This document shows positions 1 to 11,064 of a stretch of 64,000 nt of DNA, one piece after another. Within the stretch, counting starts at the first letter, position 1; each line of letters opens with the position of its first letter. The notes below the pieces were generated by a model. That model worked only from the letters and a program-made list of their open reading frames with translations, ran no database searches and was not told the origin of the DNA. The stretch is from Centrapalus pauciflorus (Eukaryota; Streptophyta; Magnoliopsida; Asterales; Asteraceae): positions 144,518 through 208,517 of the forward strand of contig JAANYP010003273.1 in assembly GCA_020465985.1 (NCBI GenBank), read 5' to 3'. A program made the translations under genes and the position numbers.

Positions 1-754
1 GACCTGCAACATATGTTCGTCACCTGCGTCATAAATTCGTGACCTGCGTCATAAAATCTAGAGGACCATCATTAGTTCTTTGATGGCTTAAATTAATTGA
101 AGCCAATAATCAACTCACTTTGATTATTTCAATTTCCATATTCCAATTAATCGTTCAATTATCAAACAGAATAACATTTAAACCGATTTGTGAATTTTCT
201 AAAAATAATGAAGTCTCCCAGTTTAATTTTATAAAACTGAAATATATATACATATATATTAGTCACAAATATTTAAATATTAATAATCAAACACTTTTAA
301 TTTATTGATTCGATTTTAAGGCATTTAATTTTATCGTTTGAGTTTAATCGTGAATTAAACACTCGAGGGATTAAACCCTCATGGGTTCGGTCACCATATC
401 CAGACCGAGAGGTCACAGGTTTAAACCCATAGCCGTAATTTCTAGGTTTGGGTTTGCAAACCGAAACGTTTAATTCCAGTTTAATTAATTAAACACTTTA
501 AACAATCAAACATCAACCAAATAAAATGAACTAAGGTTTCAAAATCTCGAGCTCCGTGGAACTCCGAGGTCAGTCGGGGATCATCAAGGGGTATGTATCC
601 AAACCCTTTGGTCGATTTTCTTCAAACCAAATCAAAACCTTAAACATTTTAATTATCGATTTCGATCTTTTAAACATTATTAATTATTAAAAATCAAAAC
701 TTTAAGAACGTTAGACATAAATACATAATACTATCATTATGTTACTTGAAGTGA
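1..754. other. AT-rich non-coding stretch
   Basis: No convincing gene is visible. The first 60 bases hold about three degenerate copies of a short unit containing GACCTGC and TTCGT. On the minus strand this stretch lies just downstream of a primer-binding site at 755-766, so it is probably the untranslated leader of a minus-strand LTR element. No gag-like frame could be read. The 62-codon frame at 120-308 is AT-rich and low in complexity, and I do not regard it as a gene. Confidence 0.35.
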
Positions 755-766
755 CTCTGATACCAC
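755..766 (-). promoter_or_regulatory. Primer-binding site (initiator tRNA-Met type)
   Basis: The minus strand reads GTGGTATCAGAG. This contains TGGTATCAGAG, the standard plant retroelement match to the 3' end of initiator tRNA-Met. It directly abuts TGTTGGG at 767, which is CCCAACA on the minus strand and ends in CA as an LTR should. This fixes the orientation (minus) of the element that begins here. Confidence 0.6.
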
Positions 767-1007
767 TGTTGGGAATTAGTATCGATTTTTCATAAAAACA
801 TAAACTTTAATCGGATTAACGCACAACAGAAGCTTTTTAAGATTTACGAATTCCGTATACGGATCATCAAGTATACTTAAGTAACGAGAAAGCTATGACG
901 TTTGTACCTTTGTAGTTGAAGACAATAATACACGAACAGTAAGCATTTGGTATCCACTAGTGATGACACAATCGAGCGGCTTCAAGCATGCAATCAAACA
1001 CACGAAG
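767..1007 (-). repeat. LTR fragment of an unclassified minus-strand element
   Basis: The sequence starts TGTTGGGAATTAG beside the primer-binding site, as expected for the 3' end of an LTR read on the minus strand. The outer end is not visible because LTR A begins at 1008. It is probably a piece of an LTR interrupted by that insertion. No related copy was found elsewhere in the window, so the family is unassigned. Confidence 0.5.
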
Positions 1008-1206
1008 TGATGAGAACCCATCCAATGAATTAGATGATGAAGATCCATTAAGGTGGAAGATCGGGCCTATCACAAGGTCTAAATCCAAGATAATCCGAGA
1101 TGCTACCAATGGACTGATTAAATCTTGCCGGAATATTGCTCCCGTGTCTTCGCAAAATAACCAAGCAAGCTTCCTAATTTTGCTACAAGTTGAAGCCCAT
1201 GATTAG
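1006..1206 (+). pseudogene. C-terminal tail of gypsy Gag-Pol, encoded inside LTR A
   Basis: The open frame carries the motif IGPITRSKSK followed by an amphipathic stretch and a stop at 1204-1206. Ty3/gypsy polyproteins of CRM-like chromoviruses often end with a GPxTRxRxK motif whose coding sequence runs into the 3' LTR. The frame here begins together with the LTR (TGATGAG read as GAT GAG). No upstream pol is attached, so this is a coding remnant only. The same tail is recognisable at 52159-52350 and, inverted, at 14700-14934. Confidence 0.6.
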
Positions 1207-2091
1207 CCTTGTTTTTCATAGCCCAAGTTATGTTTATTTACTCAAACATAACCCATGAATAAAGAATTTCGGCTAGCCCCACACTTAGCCCATGTTTTGT
1301 CCATAACTCACTCATTTCAAGCCCGATTTATGTCAAATAAAAGCCCAATGAAAGCTGAGACTTTCTCCTATCTTTTCAAGAAGAATAAAGCCCAATAAAG
1401 CCTCATTTTCCACGTCAAAAGTTCTGGCCAAAAGAGTGTCCATGTTCAATGTACTTCTCAAGATTAATTACAAGGCAATTTGAAAGCCTTCTCTTCAATT
1501 CAAGGCAATTTGAAGGTCATGGCCAATTACTTGGAGGATACTAAGGGTTTTGCAAGATATAATGAACCAAGACACATTCTAGAAGATTCAAGTAGTGAAA
1601 TGTCAAGAAGGCCCTTTTGATAAGTAGTTTTGCTTATTTGATCGCTTGTCGTGATAGTTTTTGTTACTTATCTAGATGGTTGGTTTTCCTTATATTTTCT
1701 TCTATAAATAGTGGCCGAAGTTCTCATTTGTAATCATCCTTCATTTGAGTAATATTGCGAGTTTTTAACTCTTTTTGTTCCTTACGAACTTTTAGAACTT
1801 ATCAAGTGTTCTAGATTGTGGCGTTCAAAACGTATCAATCAACCTGGTGGGGTTGGTTGTGGTGTTTTCTTATACCAAGATTCTTGCCTCTTTCTAGTCA
1901 ATGGGTCGCGGTTTCACTATCTATACCAAGGTTCTTGCCTCGTTTCTAGGCAACAGGTCACGGTTTCACCATCTATACCAAGGTTCTTGCCTCGTTATAG
2001 GAAACAGGTCGCGGTTCTAACCGTAAATCATAATGACATCCAATAGAATGATCGGGCAACTCGTGATCAATCTCATATTCATCGGGTGAGA
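1008..2091 (+). repeat. LTR of gypsy family A, copy 1, 3' end truncated
   Basis: It begins TGATGAGAACCC and matches the complete family A LTR at 52159-53136 along its length, but stops at GGGTGAGA and lacks the terminal ATCACATCA. Its first 200 bases encode the C-terminal tail of the polyprotein. A TATA box (CTATAAATAG) lies near 1702-1711. About 1860-2010 there are three imperfect copies of a unit around ATACCAAGGTTCTTGCCTC. No internal region follows, so this is a solo or truncated LTR. The CGAAG before 1008 may be one half of a target duplication, but the right flank is lost. Confidence 0.8.
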
Positions 2092-2199
2092 GAAATGGAC
2101 GAAAAACAAAACACATGTATGTTTTTGTTTCGTTTGGATTGTCACACCATGCAGACACTTATTGTGTGCTCATGTGTTTTTATAAAGAACCATCGCGTT

Positions 2200-2480
<281 letters not shown>

Positions 2481-2659
2481 TAACATCCCAGATTCTCGTC
2501 CCTTCCGTTACTTCCCAGTCGATGATCCTCTTTCCAATTATCGTGGGTTTTTACCCTTTGAGCGACCACAGAATCATTCATCGTAGAAACATTTTATTCC
2601 AGTGAAACAAGCAGCCATCTGGAGTTCCTCTTGATCACCAATACCGCACATCAGAGGTT

Positions 2660-4157
2660 AGTGAACATGTTCGAAACCAATTAACATGTTCTGTTGTTCG
2701 ATTACATGACGGATTTCTATTAGGGTTTGTTAATTAATGATTGTATTTACTTTTTTTTTTGGTTGCTACTTCGTTAATGAACTTGTACCCATATTGAACT
2801 TGTTCAAATGGGTTTTTGAGGTGTTATCAATGTGGTCTGATTTGGGTATTAGGGTTTATTTTGATTAACATTTTTCAATATGCAATTGTCGAATGAACGT
2901 GTTCAGTATACGATTTGGGTATTAGGGTTTATGTTGACTAACATGTTCAATATGAATTTGTTGTTTGAACATGTTCAATGGGTTCAGTGGGTTCAAAATA
3001 TGCAATTGTCGAATGAACTTGTACCCATATTGAACTTGCTCAAATGGGTTTTTGAGTTGGTGTTATCAATGTGGTCTGATTTGCGTATTAGGGTTTATGT
3101 TGATTAACATATTTGAATATGCAATTGTCGAATGAACATGTTCTATATATGATTTGGGTATCGGGGTTTATGTTGATTAACATGTTTCAATATGTATTTG
3201 CCAATTTAACATGTTCAATCGACGAAATCCCATTATCACTAATATACATTTTACAGTCCGCGGTTAGGAAACAAGTTTCTCATGTGAAAAGCATATTTTT
3301 AAAATGATTTTAATGATTTTATTGTTTTTTTATGTATCTTATACAAGCCCATAAACCGATTAATGTAGAACTATAAGCTTGTTGATTCTATTCTTTTGGT
3401 ATTCGGTGTTTTGATGGTTTTATAGGAATTGATACATTGGTTTTTCTAGAGGTTTAGTTTCTTTATATAACATGTTCAATTATTTAAGCATGTACCGCAA
3501 AGTTGATAGGAACAAGATATCTGATACTACTGATACAATGGTGAATCAAGATAAAAAAAACCATTAGAGATCACCTCTGTAACAGAGCAACTCTTTTAGT
3601 CATATAACGTATGAAAAAAAGTAGTTATCTCATTTAGTTGTTATCTCAATACAGAGCAACTCTTTTAGTTGTTATCTCATTCAATTAATCACAAAAATAA
3701 AATAAAATAAAATATGGTAATATATCACATATTACTGTCATTCTATCCTAAAAGGGTAAAACAAAGGCTATATGATTTAGACGGGATAGCAAAATGGATC
3801 TAGCACCTTGCTAACATGACACCCGACAAATTTAGCTAATAAATAGGAATAGAGAACTTATTGAATATGTTCATTATTTGTGTTTTCGCAAATGTACTTG
3901 TTCAGTGTTTGATTTTGAATATGTTCCATGTAAATAATGTTTAACACGTTCATTGGCAGTGCACATATTCAGTGTGTGATTTTGAACATGTGATTTGAAT
4001 ATGTTCTATGGTTATTGAACATGTTCAACAACTCCCTTATGGCAGTGCACTTGTTTCATATAATTATTTGTAAATGGTTACTGAATATGTTCACTAAATT
4101 TATTGGCAGTTCACTTTGTTCGGCGTTTGTGTTCAATATGTTCATTTGTCAATATGT
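2660..4157. repeat. ATGTTCAA-rich tandem repeat block
   Basis: The sequence TGCAATTGTCGAATGAAC recurs at 2881, 3001 and 3120, a period of about 119-120 bp, and the segment starting ACTTGTACCC recurs at 2781 and 3017, a period of 236 bp. The core therefore looks like a two-unit higher-order repeat covering about 2770-3215. Degenerate ATGTTCAA/GAACATGTTC words continue to about 4150. Short frames inside are by-products of the repeat. The block may be intronic or 5' sequence of the adjoining Ulp1-like gene, because gypsy D separates the two. Confidence 0.65.
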
Positions 4158-4162
4158 ATAAC

Positions 4163-4586
4163 TGATATGAATTCTTCGTAGAAGAGTTCACAATTTTATC
4201 GGATCGTTCTTGATGATCTTTCTTTCAAGAACCCAACCCCTTACTATTATGAATTCAACAATATTGGATATATGAATCCAACACCTTTGAATTTCAACGG
4301 AAGCAAGTAATCGAAGTTATACGAAACACAACAACTAAGCGGAAGAATACTTAGTTGTAGCCAAGTGAGAATTGCAAGCACAATTAGTCTTGCAAGACCC
4401 AAATGAGTTTAATCACGAGAACTACAAGTGAAAGGAAAAACCTCACAATATGATTTGATTTGAACATGTGTTGATTACAACCTTGAAAGATCACCTATTT
4501 ATAGGGAAAAGATGACCTTTGAAACTACCCATATCTTTATTTCGTCTCCGCTTATCTTTATTTTGTTGATTATTGGAGTTCCATCA
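4163..4586 (-). repeat. 3' LTR of gypsy D, with internal deletion
   Basis: It begins (minus strand) with TGATGGAACTCC at 4586 and ends at 4163. The TATA box CTATAAATAG is present on the minus strand at about 4495-4504. Compared with the 5' LTR copy, it jumps from the GGAGACGAA segment directly to the ATGGGTAGTTTCA segment. About 370 bases carrying the GPMTRSRKKK coding motif are therefore missing. Confidence 0.7.
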
Positions 4587-6495
4587 TTCCCTTCCGCTTT
4601 GGAAGGATTCGCCCTCGAATCTGTGCCTTCGCGATAATGCATCAGCCACAATATTCTCTTTACCTTTCTTATAACGCACAACATATGGAAATGTTTCAAT
4701 GAATGCAATCCATTTTGCATGCCTTTTGTGAAGACTTCTTTGTCACTTCAAGTACTTAAGGGATTCATGATCAGTGTGAATCACAAACTCCTTAGACATG
4801 ATGAGATAATGTTGCCATGTCTTCAAAGCCCTCACAACAGCATACAGTTTCTTGTCATAAGTCAGATAATTTAGCGTTGCACCATTAAGCTTTTCACTGA
4901 AGTACTCAATGGGACGACCTAAACAGCACCTATTCCAACTTCCGAAGCGTCACATTCAATCTCAAAAGTGTTAAAAAATCAGGTAATGCTGAAAAAGGGG
5001 AATTGGTTTGATCATGTTTCAATTACTCGAAAGCCTTTTGTTTCTTCTCTCCTCACTCAAACTTAACGTTCTTTTTCACCAAATCATTTAGAGGAGAAGC
5101 TTGTGATGAAAAATCTTTGACAAACCTTTGATGAAAACTAGCAAGTCCATGAAAAGATCTTACCTCTGAATGAAACATTGTTTGGAATAGGCCAATCAAG
5201 AATAGCCTTCAACTTTGACTCATCAACACGCAAACCATTTTCACCAACAACGTATCCAAGAATTACAACTTCTTTGACACAAAATGTACACTTTTTTTAA
5301 ATTTGCAAACAACTTTTGCGCACGTAAGGTAGCAAGAACAAGTTTAAGATGCTCGACATGAACATGCATGCTTCGACTATAAATCAAAATGTCATCGAAA
5401 TACATGACAACAAACTTTCCAATGAAGTCTCTCAAAACATGATTCATAAGCATTATAAAAGTGCTTGGTGCATTAGTTAAACTGAAAGGCATAACTAATC
5501 ATTCATATAGACCAAACTTTTTTTTGAAAGAAGTTTTCCATTCATCACCTTCCTTGATTCTTATTTGGTGATTTCCAGATTTAAGATCGAGTTTTGAAAA
5601 AATCTTAGCACCATGTAATTCATCAAGCATGTCATCTAATCTTGGAATGGGGTGACGATACTTGATAGTTATTTTGTTCACAGCCCTACAATCAATGCAC
5701 ATACGCCAAGTGCCATCTTTTTTTTGGAACTAAGATGACTGGCACGACACAAGGGCTAAGGGATTCACGAATGATACCTTTTCCCAGCAACTCACCAACT
5801 TGTTTCTGAAGCTCCTTTGTTTCTTCCGGATTTGCTCTATATGCCAGTCTATTCAGAATTGTTGCACCGGGCATCAAATCAATTTGATGTTCTATGCCAC
5901 GAATTGGTGGCAATCCATCGGGTACATCTTCTAGGAACACATCGGTAAAATCATTTAAAACAGGAACAATTTCCAAGGGGGAAGTGTGAGACAAATCGTT
6001 AGTAGATAAACAAACATCTTGATACAGAAGTACAAAAAAACGTTTGTGAGAAGATAAAGCCCTATCTACATCTCTCATGCTTGCAAACAAAGCACCTTTT
6101 GTCTCAATTGCTTTTGGCTTTTCACTTTTATTTTTCACGCTCGAAACTTTATTCTTTCTTTCTATTTTGATTTTATTACCCTCACATTGTTTTGGCTTTT
6201 TCAAACTCTCATCTTTTTGCCTTTTTTCTCTCATTTTTATTTGTTCTTTCAACACTTGTTGTGGACTCATTGGTACAAGAGTGAAACTTCTAGTTTTCAA
6301 AACAAAATGATACTTATTTGAACTTCCATCATGAGTTGTTTTACGGTCATACTCCCATGGACGTCCAAGAATAATGTTGCCCGCCGTCATTGGTACTACA
6401 TCACACAAAACCTCATCTTCATACTTTCCGATGAAAAATTTCAACAACACTTGTTTATTTACCTTTATTTCTCCATGGTCATTAAGCCATTGCAA
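4587..6495 (-). pseudogene. Gypsy D pol remnant (protease, RT, RNase H scrap)
   Basis: The minus-strand frame 6495-5692 begins in the retropepsin C-terminal part (IILGRPWEYDRKTTHDG) and runs into the RT N-terminus (ELLGKGIIRESLSPC). RT fingers/palm follow at 5702-5499 (CIDCRAVNKITIKYRHPIP), and the palm with the active site YFDDIL and MPFSLTNAPSTF at 5492-5241. RNase H/connection remnants extend to about 4600 (MHYREGTD equivalents of IVADALSRR). At least two frameshifts separate the pieces. Gag, the protease active site and integrase are absent. The RT resembles plant chromovirus types, and the element could not have been autonomous. Confidence 0.8.
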
Positions 6496-6520
6496 ACCTC
6501 ATCTTCATACTTTCCGATGA
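6494..6520. repeat. 27-bp duplicated filler at a deletion junction
   Basis: The 27 bases at 6494-6520 repeat those at 6408-6434 exactly (they include CTCATCTTCATACTTTCCGA). The second copy lies precisely where the truncated 5' LTR of gypsy D joins its internal region. This looks like templated filler from end-joining repair that removed the LTR 3' part, primer-binding site and gag. Confidence 0.6.
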
Positions 6521-6921
6521 CCTATGAAACTACCCATACTTATTACATAAAGACTTTTCATTCATCCTAAATTAATTAAAAAAACCCTAAATCTTTTTAC
6601 TAGCTTAATTTAGAAGATTCCATAAAAAGCTAGACATTTTATCAAAATGGGTCATGAAGACATAAAATCCACACTTTATAAAGCAAGCCCAACAACACTA
6701 AGATGGTTTATTAACTTGGTTTTTTGTAGCCTTGGGTCTTAAATAATTCTTTGGCATGGGCCGAGGCAATTATTTGATTGAGACATTCTTGCATCTTCTT
6801 TTTTCTCGAACGTGTCATTGGTCCATGCATTTCTTCAAGTGGCTCTTTTGTCAAAACTTCATTGTCAATCTTTAATTCGTCTCCGCTTATCTTTATTTTG
6901 TTGATTATTGGAGTTCCATCA
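6521..6921 (-). repeat. 5' LTR of gypsy D, truncated, with polyprotein tail
   Basis: On the minus strand it starts TGATGGAACTCC at 6921 and encodes, at 6935-6711, the polyprotein tail with GPMTRSRKKKMQ. This again shows an LTR that begins inside coding sequence. The promoter/R/U5 part, including the TATA box seen in the 3' LTR, is deleted at the filler junction. Confidence 0.7.
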
Positions 6922-6926
6922 ATAAC

Positions 6927-7527
6927 GTTCATCATTCACTATTAAATGATGTTGTAAATATGGCACTTCTCACAGATGGTTTAAACAAGACCAGCCAACA
7001 AGTTTCGGTTTCACTATACATTTGAGTAGGCAATTACGCTATCAGAAGACGACGAAGAGGCTGAATTCAGCGATACTGTGGTTATGGAAACACCAGGTAA
7101 ATATATAATAAATTTTTCAACATGCATGTTTATATACTACAAAAGTTGTTTGTTATTTGTAATGCATTTGTTCATCGTGCATGTTTATATATCATGAATT
7201 TTTCTTTTGTCAATTATTGATTTATAATACAGCAAACCACTAGATCATGCGGGAAAGAATTTACCTTTATTCAAATTGCATGAACCATGTATTGGTATAC
7301 ATTTTCATCTATATTATCAATAAATTGATTATTAATTTGTTGAACCGGGATGATAGAAGAACGAATACATTCATGAGTAAAAGGGCGTGTAGATGTGCTA
7401 AATGTCGTTCCCAAAGATCTCACCACTGAATATAATGCAGGTATTAATTAATTTTGCATATAAAGTATTACTATAAGTTTAGACTGTTATTGCTTAAGCT
7501 ATTAAAAAATATGTTGTCATATGTAAC
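6927..7527 (+). other. Upstream part of the Ulp1-like gene region
   Basis: About 7025-7096 is a plausible short acidic exon (codons for SEDDEEAEFSDTVVMETP) followed by a GT donor (CACCAG then GTAAAT). Around 7340-7432 another exon-like stretch is flanked by AT-rich sequence. Exon limits cannot be proved from sequence alone. The frame at 7247-7429 is probably intronic in its first half. Confidence 0.3.
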
Positions 7528-8320
7528 AGTACGACCAATAGTTAAATCTGAAATTCAATTCGTCTGCGAGAGGAAAACGAACACTAAACAGACAAACGGG
7601 AAGAAAGATAAAAGTATAAGTCCTAATGTTAATGAGGTGAAGAGGCAACGAAGTCTGAAGACTGATGTTACAATTGAAAAACCAAATACGTTGTATAGAT
7701 TAGTTGCTATCAGGAGTTCTCCTGTATCTCTGACTGCGGCTAATAAAGTATTGGAACCAGCCCAACAAAAAGTTGTCAAAATGATGGGTTTCGAGAGTAT
7801 CCTTTCACTAAACATCAAAGAGATACCTGGTAGGTTGGCATATTGGGTTCTCGATCAGTTTGATGAGAAGGAATGTGTCATTCAAACTGTGAATGGTAAG
7901 ATACCTATCCCACATGAGTGCCTTAGCCATCTGATGGGATTCCCAATGGGTAGTATTCCGATTGTTACACCAAAAATCAGTAACAAAAATGATTCTGTTA
8001 CCGTAGAATGGAGAAGTCAATTTGGTCGAACATCAGGAAAATTCAACTCGAAGGATGTGTAAGCAATTATTAAAGGCAATACAAGTTTTGGACGAAATTT
8101 CAAGTTAAATTTTTTGGTACTGATGACATCGGTGTTTGCTGGTTGTATAAAGAATGGTGGTGTAAACCAGCTTATTCTGCCAAACCTAAAAGACACACGT
8201 GCTATACATCACATGGACTGGTGCTCTTATTTCATTGAGTCGTTGAAGGCATCAAAAAGGGAGTGGGCCAGGGGATGCTGAAGTTTGTAGTTATGCAGGG
8301 CCGATGCTTATTTTAACGGT
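7528..8320 (+). pseudogene. Ulp1-like gene, N-terminal exon block
   Basis: After an AG acceptor (GTAACAG) one frame runs from 7528 to a stop TAA at 8060-8062 and continues in the same frame to about 8275. It encodes a Lys-rich start, then GFESILSLNIKEIPGRLAYW, HECLSHLMGFPMGS, and after the stop NFLVLMTSVFAGCIKNGG and MDWCSYFIESLKASKREW. A one-base shift is needed to reach GPMLILT before a GT donor at about 8320. This block matches the helical N-terminal region of plant transposon-associated Ulp1 proteins, as recalled, not searched. Confidence 0.55.
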
Positions 8321-8391
8321 ATGAAAATGATTATCCTTTATTGGTTTACAATTAACTAGTATATCATGTAACATACATTTAATGATTTCAG

Positions 8392-8560
8392 CTTTTTTAT
8401 CTGCATTTTACACGGTGTGAGACGCTTCCAGCGGATAAATCAAGTGGAGTGTTTAAATGCTGGGATACCAAGAATATTCGTGATTGTGAGATCGCCAACG
8501 GGGGTTTTGGTTGTACGGCAAACCATATATATTTTAAACCAAAAAAGCCTTCAAGTATGC
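8392..8560 (+). pseudogene. Ulp1-like gene, second exon
   Basis: The acceptor TTTCAG precedes a clean frame reading LFYLHFTRCETLPADKSSG, DTKNIRDCEIANGGFG. It follows the GPMLILT of the previous exon in phase, so together they give the LTLFY-type motif usual in this family. The donor is not certain. The annotated-looking frame at 8417-8677 is a different, shadow frame. Confidence 0.5.
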
Positions 8561-8801
8561 GTTCTGTATACATGCTTAACATTATTTTCCAAAATCGTGT
8601 TTGTTTTAGAAGGTGGATGTGAATCCAACGTTAATAAAAATGTTAGTAATTCAACTGATGGAGGTGAACCACATTAGGGAACGCCTGAAGATAGTGGAAG
8701 GAATGTAGAGGTAATTTTGATTGCCCAACTACAAAAAGAATGTCTTAGATTATGTTAGTGTTTATTATTTTTGAATAAAAACCATGTTATCTTTCAATTT
8801 A

Positions 8802-9096
8802 GTACTTTATTGACCTTATGGACGAATGCATTGTTACGTTAACCGGTGCAAGAGCCTTAGGTGACCAGCTTATTGAAGAGGTCATTAAGGCGTTTCCAGA
8901 TAATGAAGACATCATTCAAAGGAAAAGCTTTATAAGCAGTTTTTTTGCAAGATGTAGCACTGAGACTGAAAATAAGAATAATGAAGCCAATCCTCGTTCA
9001 GTTCCAACCCCATTGAATGTCACTCAAGATACACCAGATGTAATGACTGTCGGGGAGTTCCTAATCAAGATGCTACACCAGAACAAGAAACATTAA
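8802..9096 (+). pseudogene. Ulp1-like gene, acidic linker exon
   Basis: The acceptor CAATTTAG at about 8801 leads into YFIDLMDECIVTLTGARALG and continues for about 95 codons rich in Glu, Asn and Thr. This is a variable linker between the N-terminal domain and the peptidase, so no function can be read from it. The frame ends at a stop at 9096, after which AT-rich intron-like sequence follows. Confidence 0.4.
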
Positions 9097-9649
9097 CTCA
9101 TTGGGTTGCAAGACCTGGTATACGTGAAGAGGTGAACAGTGCTTGTATCAGAGTAGAAAAGGAGTCAGCATAAAGTCAGTTGTGGCGGATTGACGTCTTT
9201 GAAAAGACCTGATGGTGACATGCCTACGTTTCACTTGGTCTTTCCCAGGAGATGGTTGTTCATTCCGAAGGTATTGCATAAGTACATTCTATGTTCCAAA
9301 CTGATATATTAGATATACAATGAAATTAGACACTGTTGTTTGTACATGTACACGTAGAGTAATTTAAAAAATAACATAACATATAATTTAAAGATTGTTT
9401 ACTTCAGGTACAAGTTTTACATAACAAAATCATTATTCCAAATGTCGTTCCAAAAGTTCAAACATGATGTTTAATTCATCAATTCAGCGAATGCGAAAGG
9501 GAAAGAAGTACAAAGATTTGGAAGATGTTCCTCTAAGTCCCCGATACCATATTCTGGTAAGTTAAGTTTGTATACATCTATGTTTGTTTTTCATATATTT
9601 TTGTTTTTCATACGGTAACAACATATATAATTGATATTTTAATTTTAAT

Positions 9650-10235
9650 AGTTATTGGAGCGTAGAAGAAAGGAAAGGAAGTTAGATTTCTACTGCCGAA
9701 TCAACAGACGAATGATTTCGTTACACCACCCGGTGCAAGGAAAAAGATTGCTACACGTGCGCAAAGGGCAAAATCTGTTCCGCCTGCATTAAAGTCTCCG
9801 TACATTGCTCGTGATGTGAATATATCAAACGGGCCTTCAATAGCTGATCAGAAGATAGCAGATACTATTTTTGCACTGAGGAAGAAACCATCGTAAGAAA
9901 TCACTAACGATATACAAACACTACATAATATACATGTTTGAATCATATACATCAATTACATTACATGATTTTATATACTTTATGATATTATATAGACATT
10001 TTTTGTTTGACGATGGCGGAATTAACAAGTTCCAAAGGGTAACATTTGAGAGTATGATGCTTGGATGTAGTATTCATCCATCTGTTGTTGATGTTTGGAC
10101 GGTTGTCTTGAACAAGGATGAAGAATATCGGAGCACTAGTTCACCTTTCCGTCTATTTCTTGATACTAGCATCATTGTAAGTGGCAACATTTTAAATTCA
10201 ATATTTCTGCACATCTCTGATTTTTAGAGTCTAGC
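9650..10235 (+). pseudogene. Ulp1-like gene, exons leading into the peptidase
   Basis: About 9660-9893 reads KKGKEVRFLLPNQQT, a basic stretch, then PPALKSPYIARDVN and NGPSIADQKIADTIFALRKK, matching the pre-peptidase region of plant Ulp1 genes. After a short intron, 9985-10180 reads FQRVTFESMMLGCSIHPSVV, DVWTVVLNKDEEYRS and FRLFLDTSII before a GT donor. A further exon at 10261-10380 carries YQEFTGTMQDCLKRHID and WDVKIVDM. Confidence 0.5.
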
Positions 10236-10470
10236 TTTGTTGTATTTTTTGAACAAATAGCATGATGGTCTATTGAAAGGCACTATAACAATGGAGCAAG
10301 CATACCAAGAATTCACAGGGACTATGCAGGATTGTCTGAAACGTCACATTGATATATGGGATGTGAAAATAGTGGACATGGTAGAAATTCTTTACTTATT
10401 TTTATAACTTTATGTATTGCAATTTGTTAAAAGGATATTAACGTTAGTATTTCGTTGATCCGTATGACAG

Positions 10471-10985
10471 GTCTTCTTTCCTATCATAACCAACGGTCTC
10501 GCTTTCATTTGCTGCTTTAATTTGAAAGGAAGGTTGTATCAGATACTTGACCATAATAGGTCGTCTTCACCTGTTTCGGTACATTATCGCGGTATCCCAC
10601 ACTTACTGGTAATTCTAATGTACCTTTCTATAATTGTTTACTTTATTTATTAGTGTGTATTTTGTTTTTGTGTGTACTAACCACGAGTCACATTTCCAAT
10701 AAATTTTCAGCAATCGATGTTTGCACGATATCTCGATGATTGAGAGCATCCGAAAGCTAAAATATTTAAAAACATCAAAGCGTCATTAGTTCAGCCACCT
10801 TGGATGAAAAGTTCGAATGACATGGACTCCCTGGTTTTTATGATGCGCCATTTGGAGACTTACAAAGGTTCATCCATTCAGGAATGACACACGGATCTGT
10901 TTACGGAAGGCGTCCGACAGAGTGAACAATTGAATGATTTGCGTATAATGTACCTCTCGAAGATTCTTCTCCATGATATGAACAA
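10471..10985 (+). pseudogene. Ulp1-like gene, catalytic-fold exons
   Basis: The acceptor GACAG at about 10470 starts VFFPIITNGLAFICCFNLKG and QILDHN, with a donor at about 10611. The next acceptor TTTTCAG precedes SMFARYLDD, a stop, then KIFKNIKASLVQPPWMKSS, MDSLVFMMRHLETY and finally LRIMYLSKILLHDMNKMKKD. The family needs His, Asp and Cys. Here the Asp is kept, the His is replaced in NGLAF, and the Cys is Ser in MDSLVF. The gene is therefore catalytically dead as well as interrupted. Confidence 0.6.
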
Positions 10986-11064
10986 GATGAAGAAAGATGT
11001 GTAAGATGAGTCGACTGACTATGACATGATGAAGACAAGGAATTAAGAAATGCGAATTCTGAAA

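Larger units (their letters stand above)
4163..6921 (-). mobile_element. Gypsy family D retrotransposon, internally deleted
   Basis: Both outer ends were located. On the minus strand the element starts TGATGGAACTCC (at 6921) and ends GAATTCATATCA (at 4163), giving TGAT/ATCA termini. It is flanked by a perfect 5-bp duplication ATAAC at 4158-4162 and 6922-6926. Inside, reading on the minus strand, are a truncated 5' LTR, the C-terminal part of protease, reverse transcriptase, a scrap of RNase H, the C-terminal tail and a shortened 3' LTR. Gag and integrase are missing. It is inserted in the repeat/Ulp1 region. Confidence 0.8.
7528..10985 (+). pseudogene. Ulp1-like (C48 cysteine peptidase) multi-exon gene, decayed
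   Basis: Exons alternate with AT-rich introns bounded by GT/AG. In order: an N-terminal domain with the GFESILSLNIKEIPGRL type of motif (from 7528), a middle block containing CIKNGGVNQLILPNL and MDWCSYFIESL (8060-8250), GPMLILT then LFYLHFTRCETLPADK (to 8560), linker exons, and a C-terminal Ulp1 fold (10480-10985). In the fold, FFPIITNGLAFICCFNLKG, QILDHN and VFMMRHLETYKG are recognisable. Plant transposon-borne Ulp1 genes have this architecture. Decay is clear: in-frame TAA at 8060-8062, a frameshift near 8275, a stop near 10740, the catalytic His position occupied by Leu (NGLAF) and the catalytic Cys by Ser (DSLVF for the usual DCGVF). Only the Asp remains. Confidence 0.6.
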
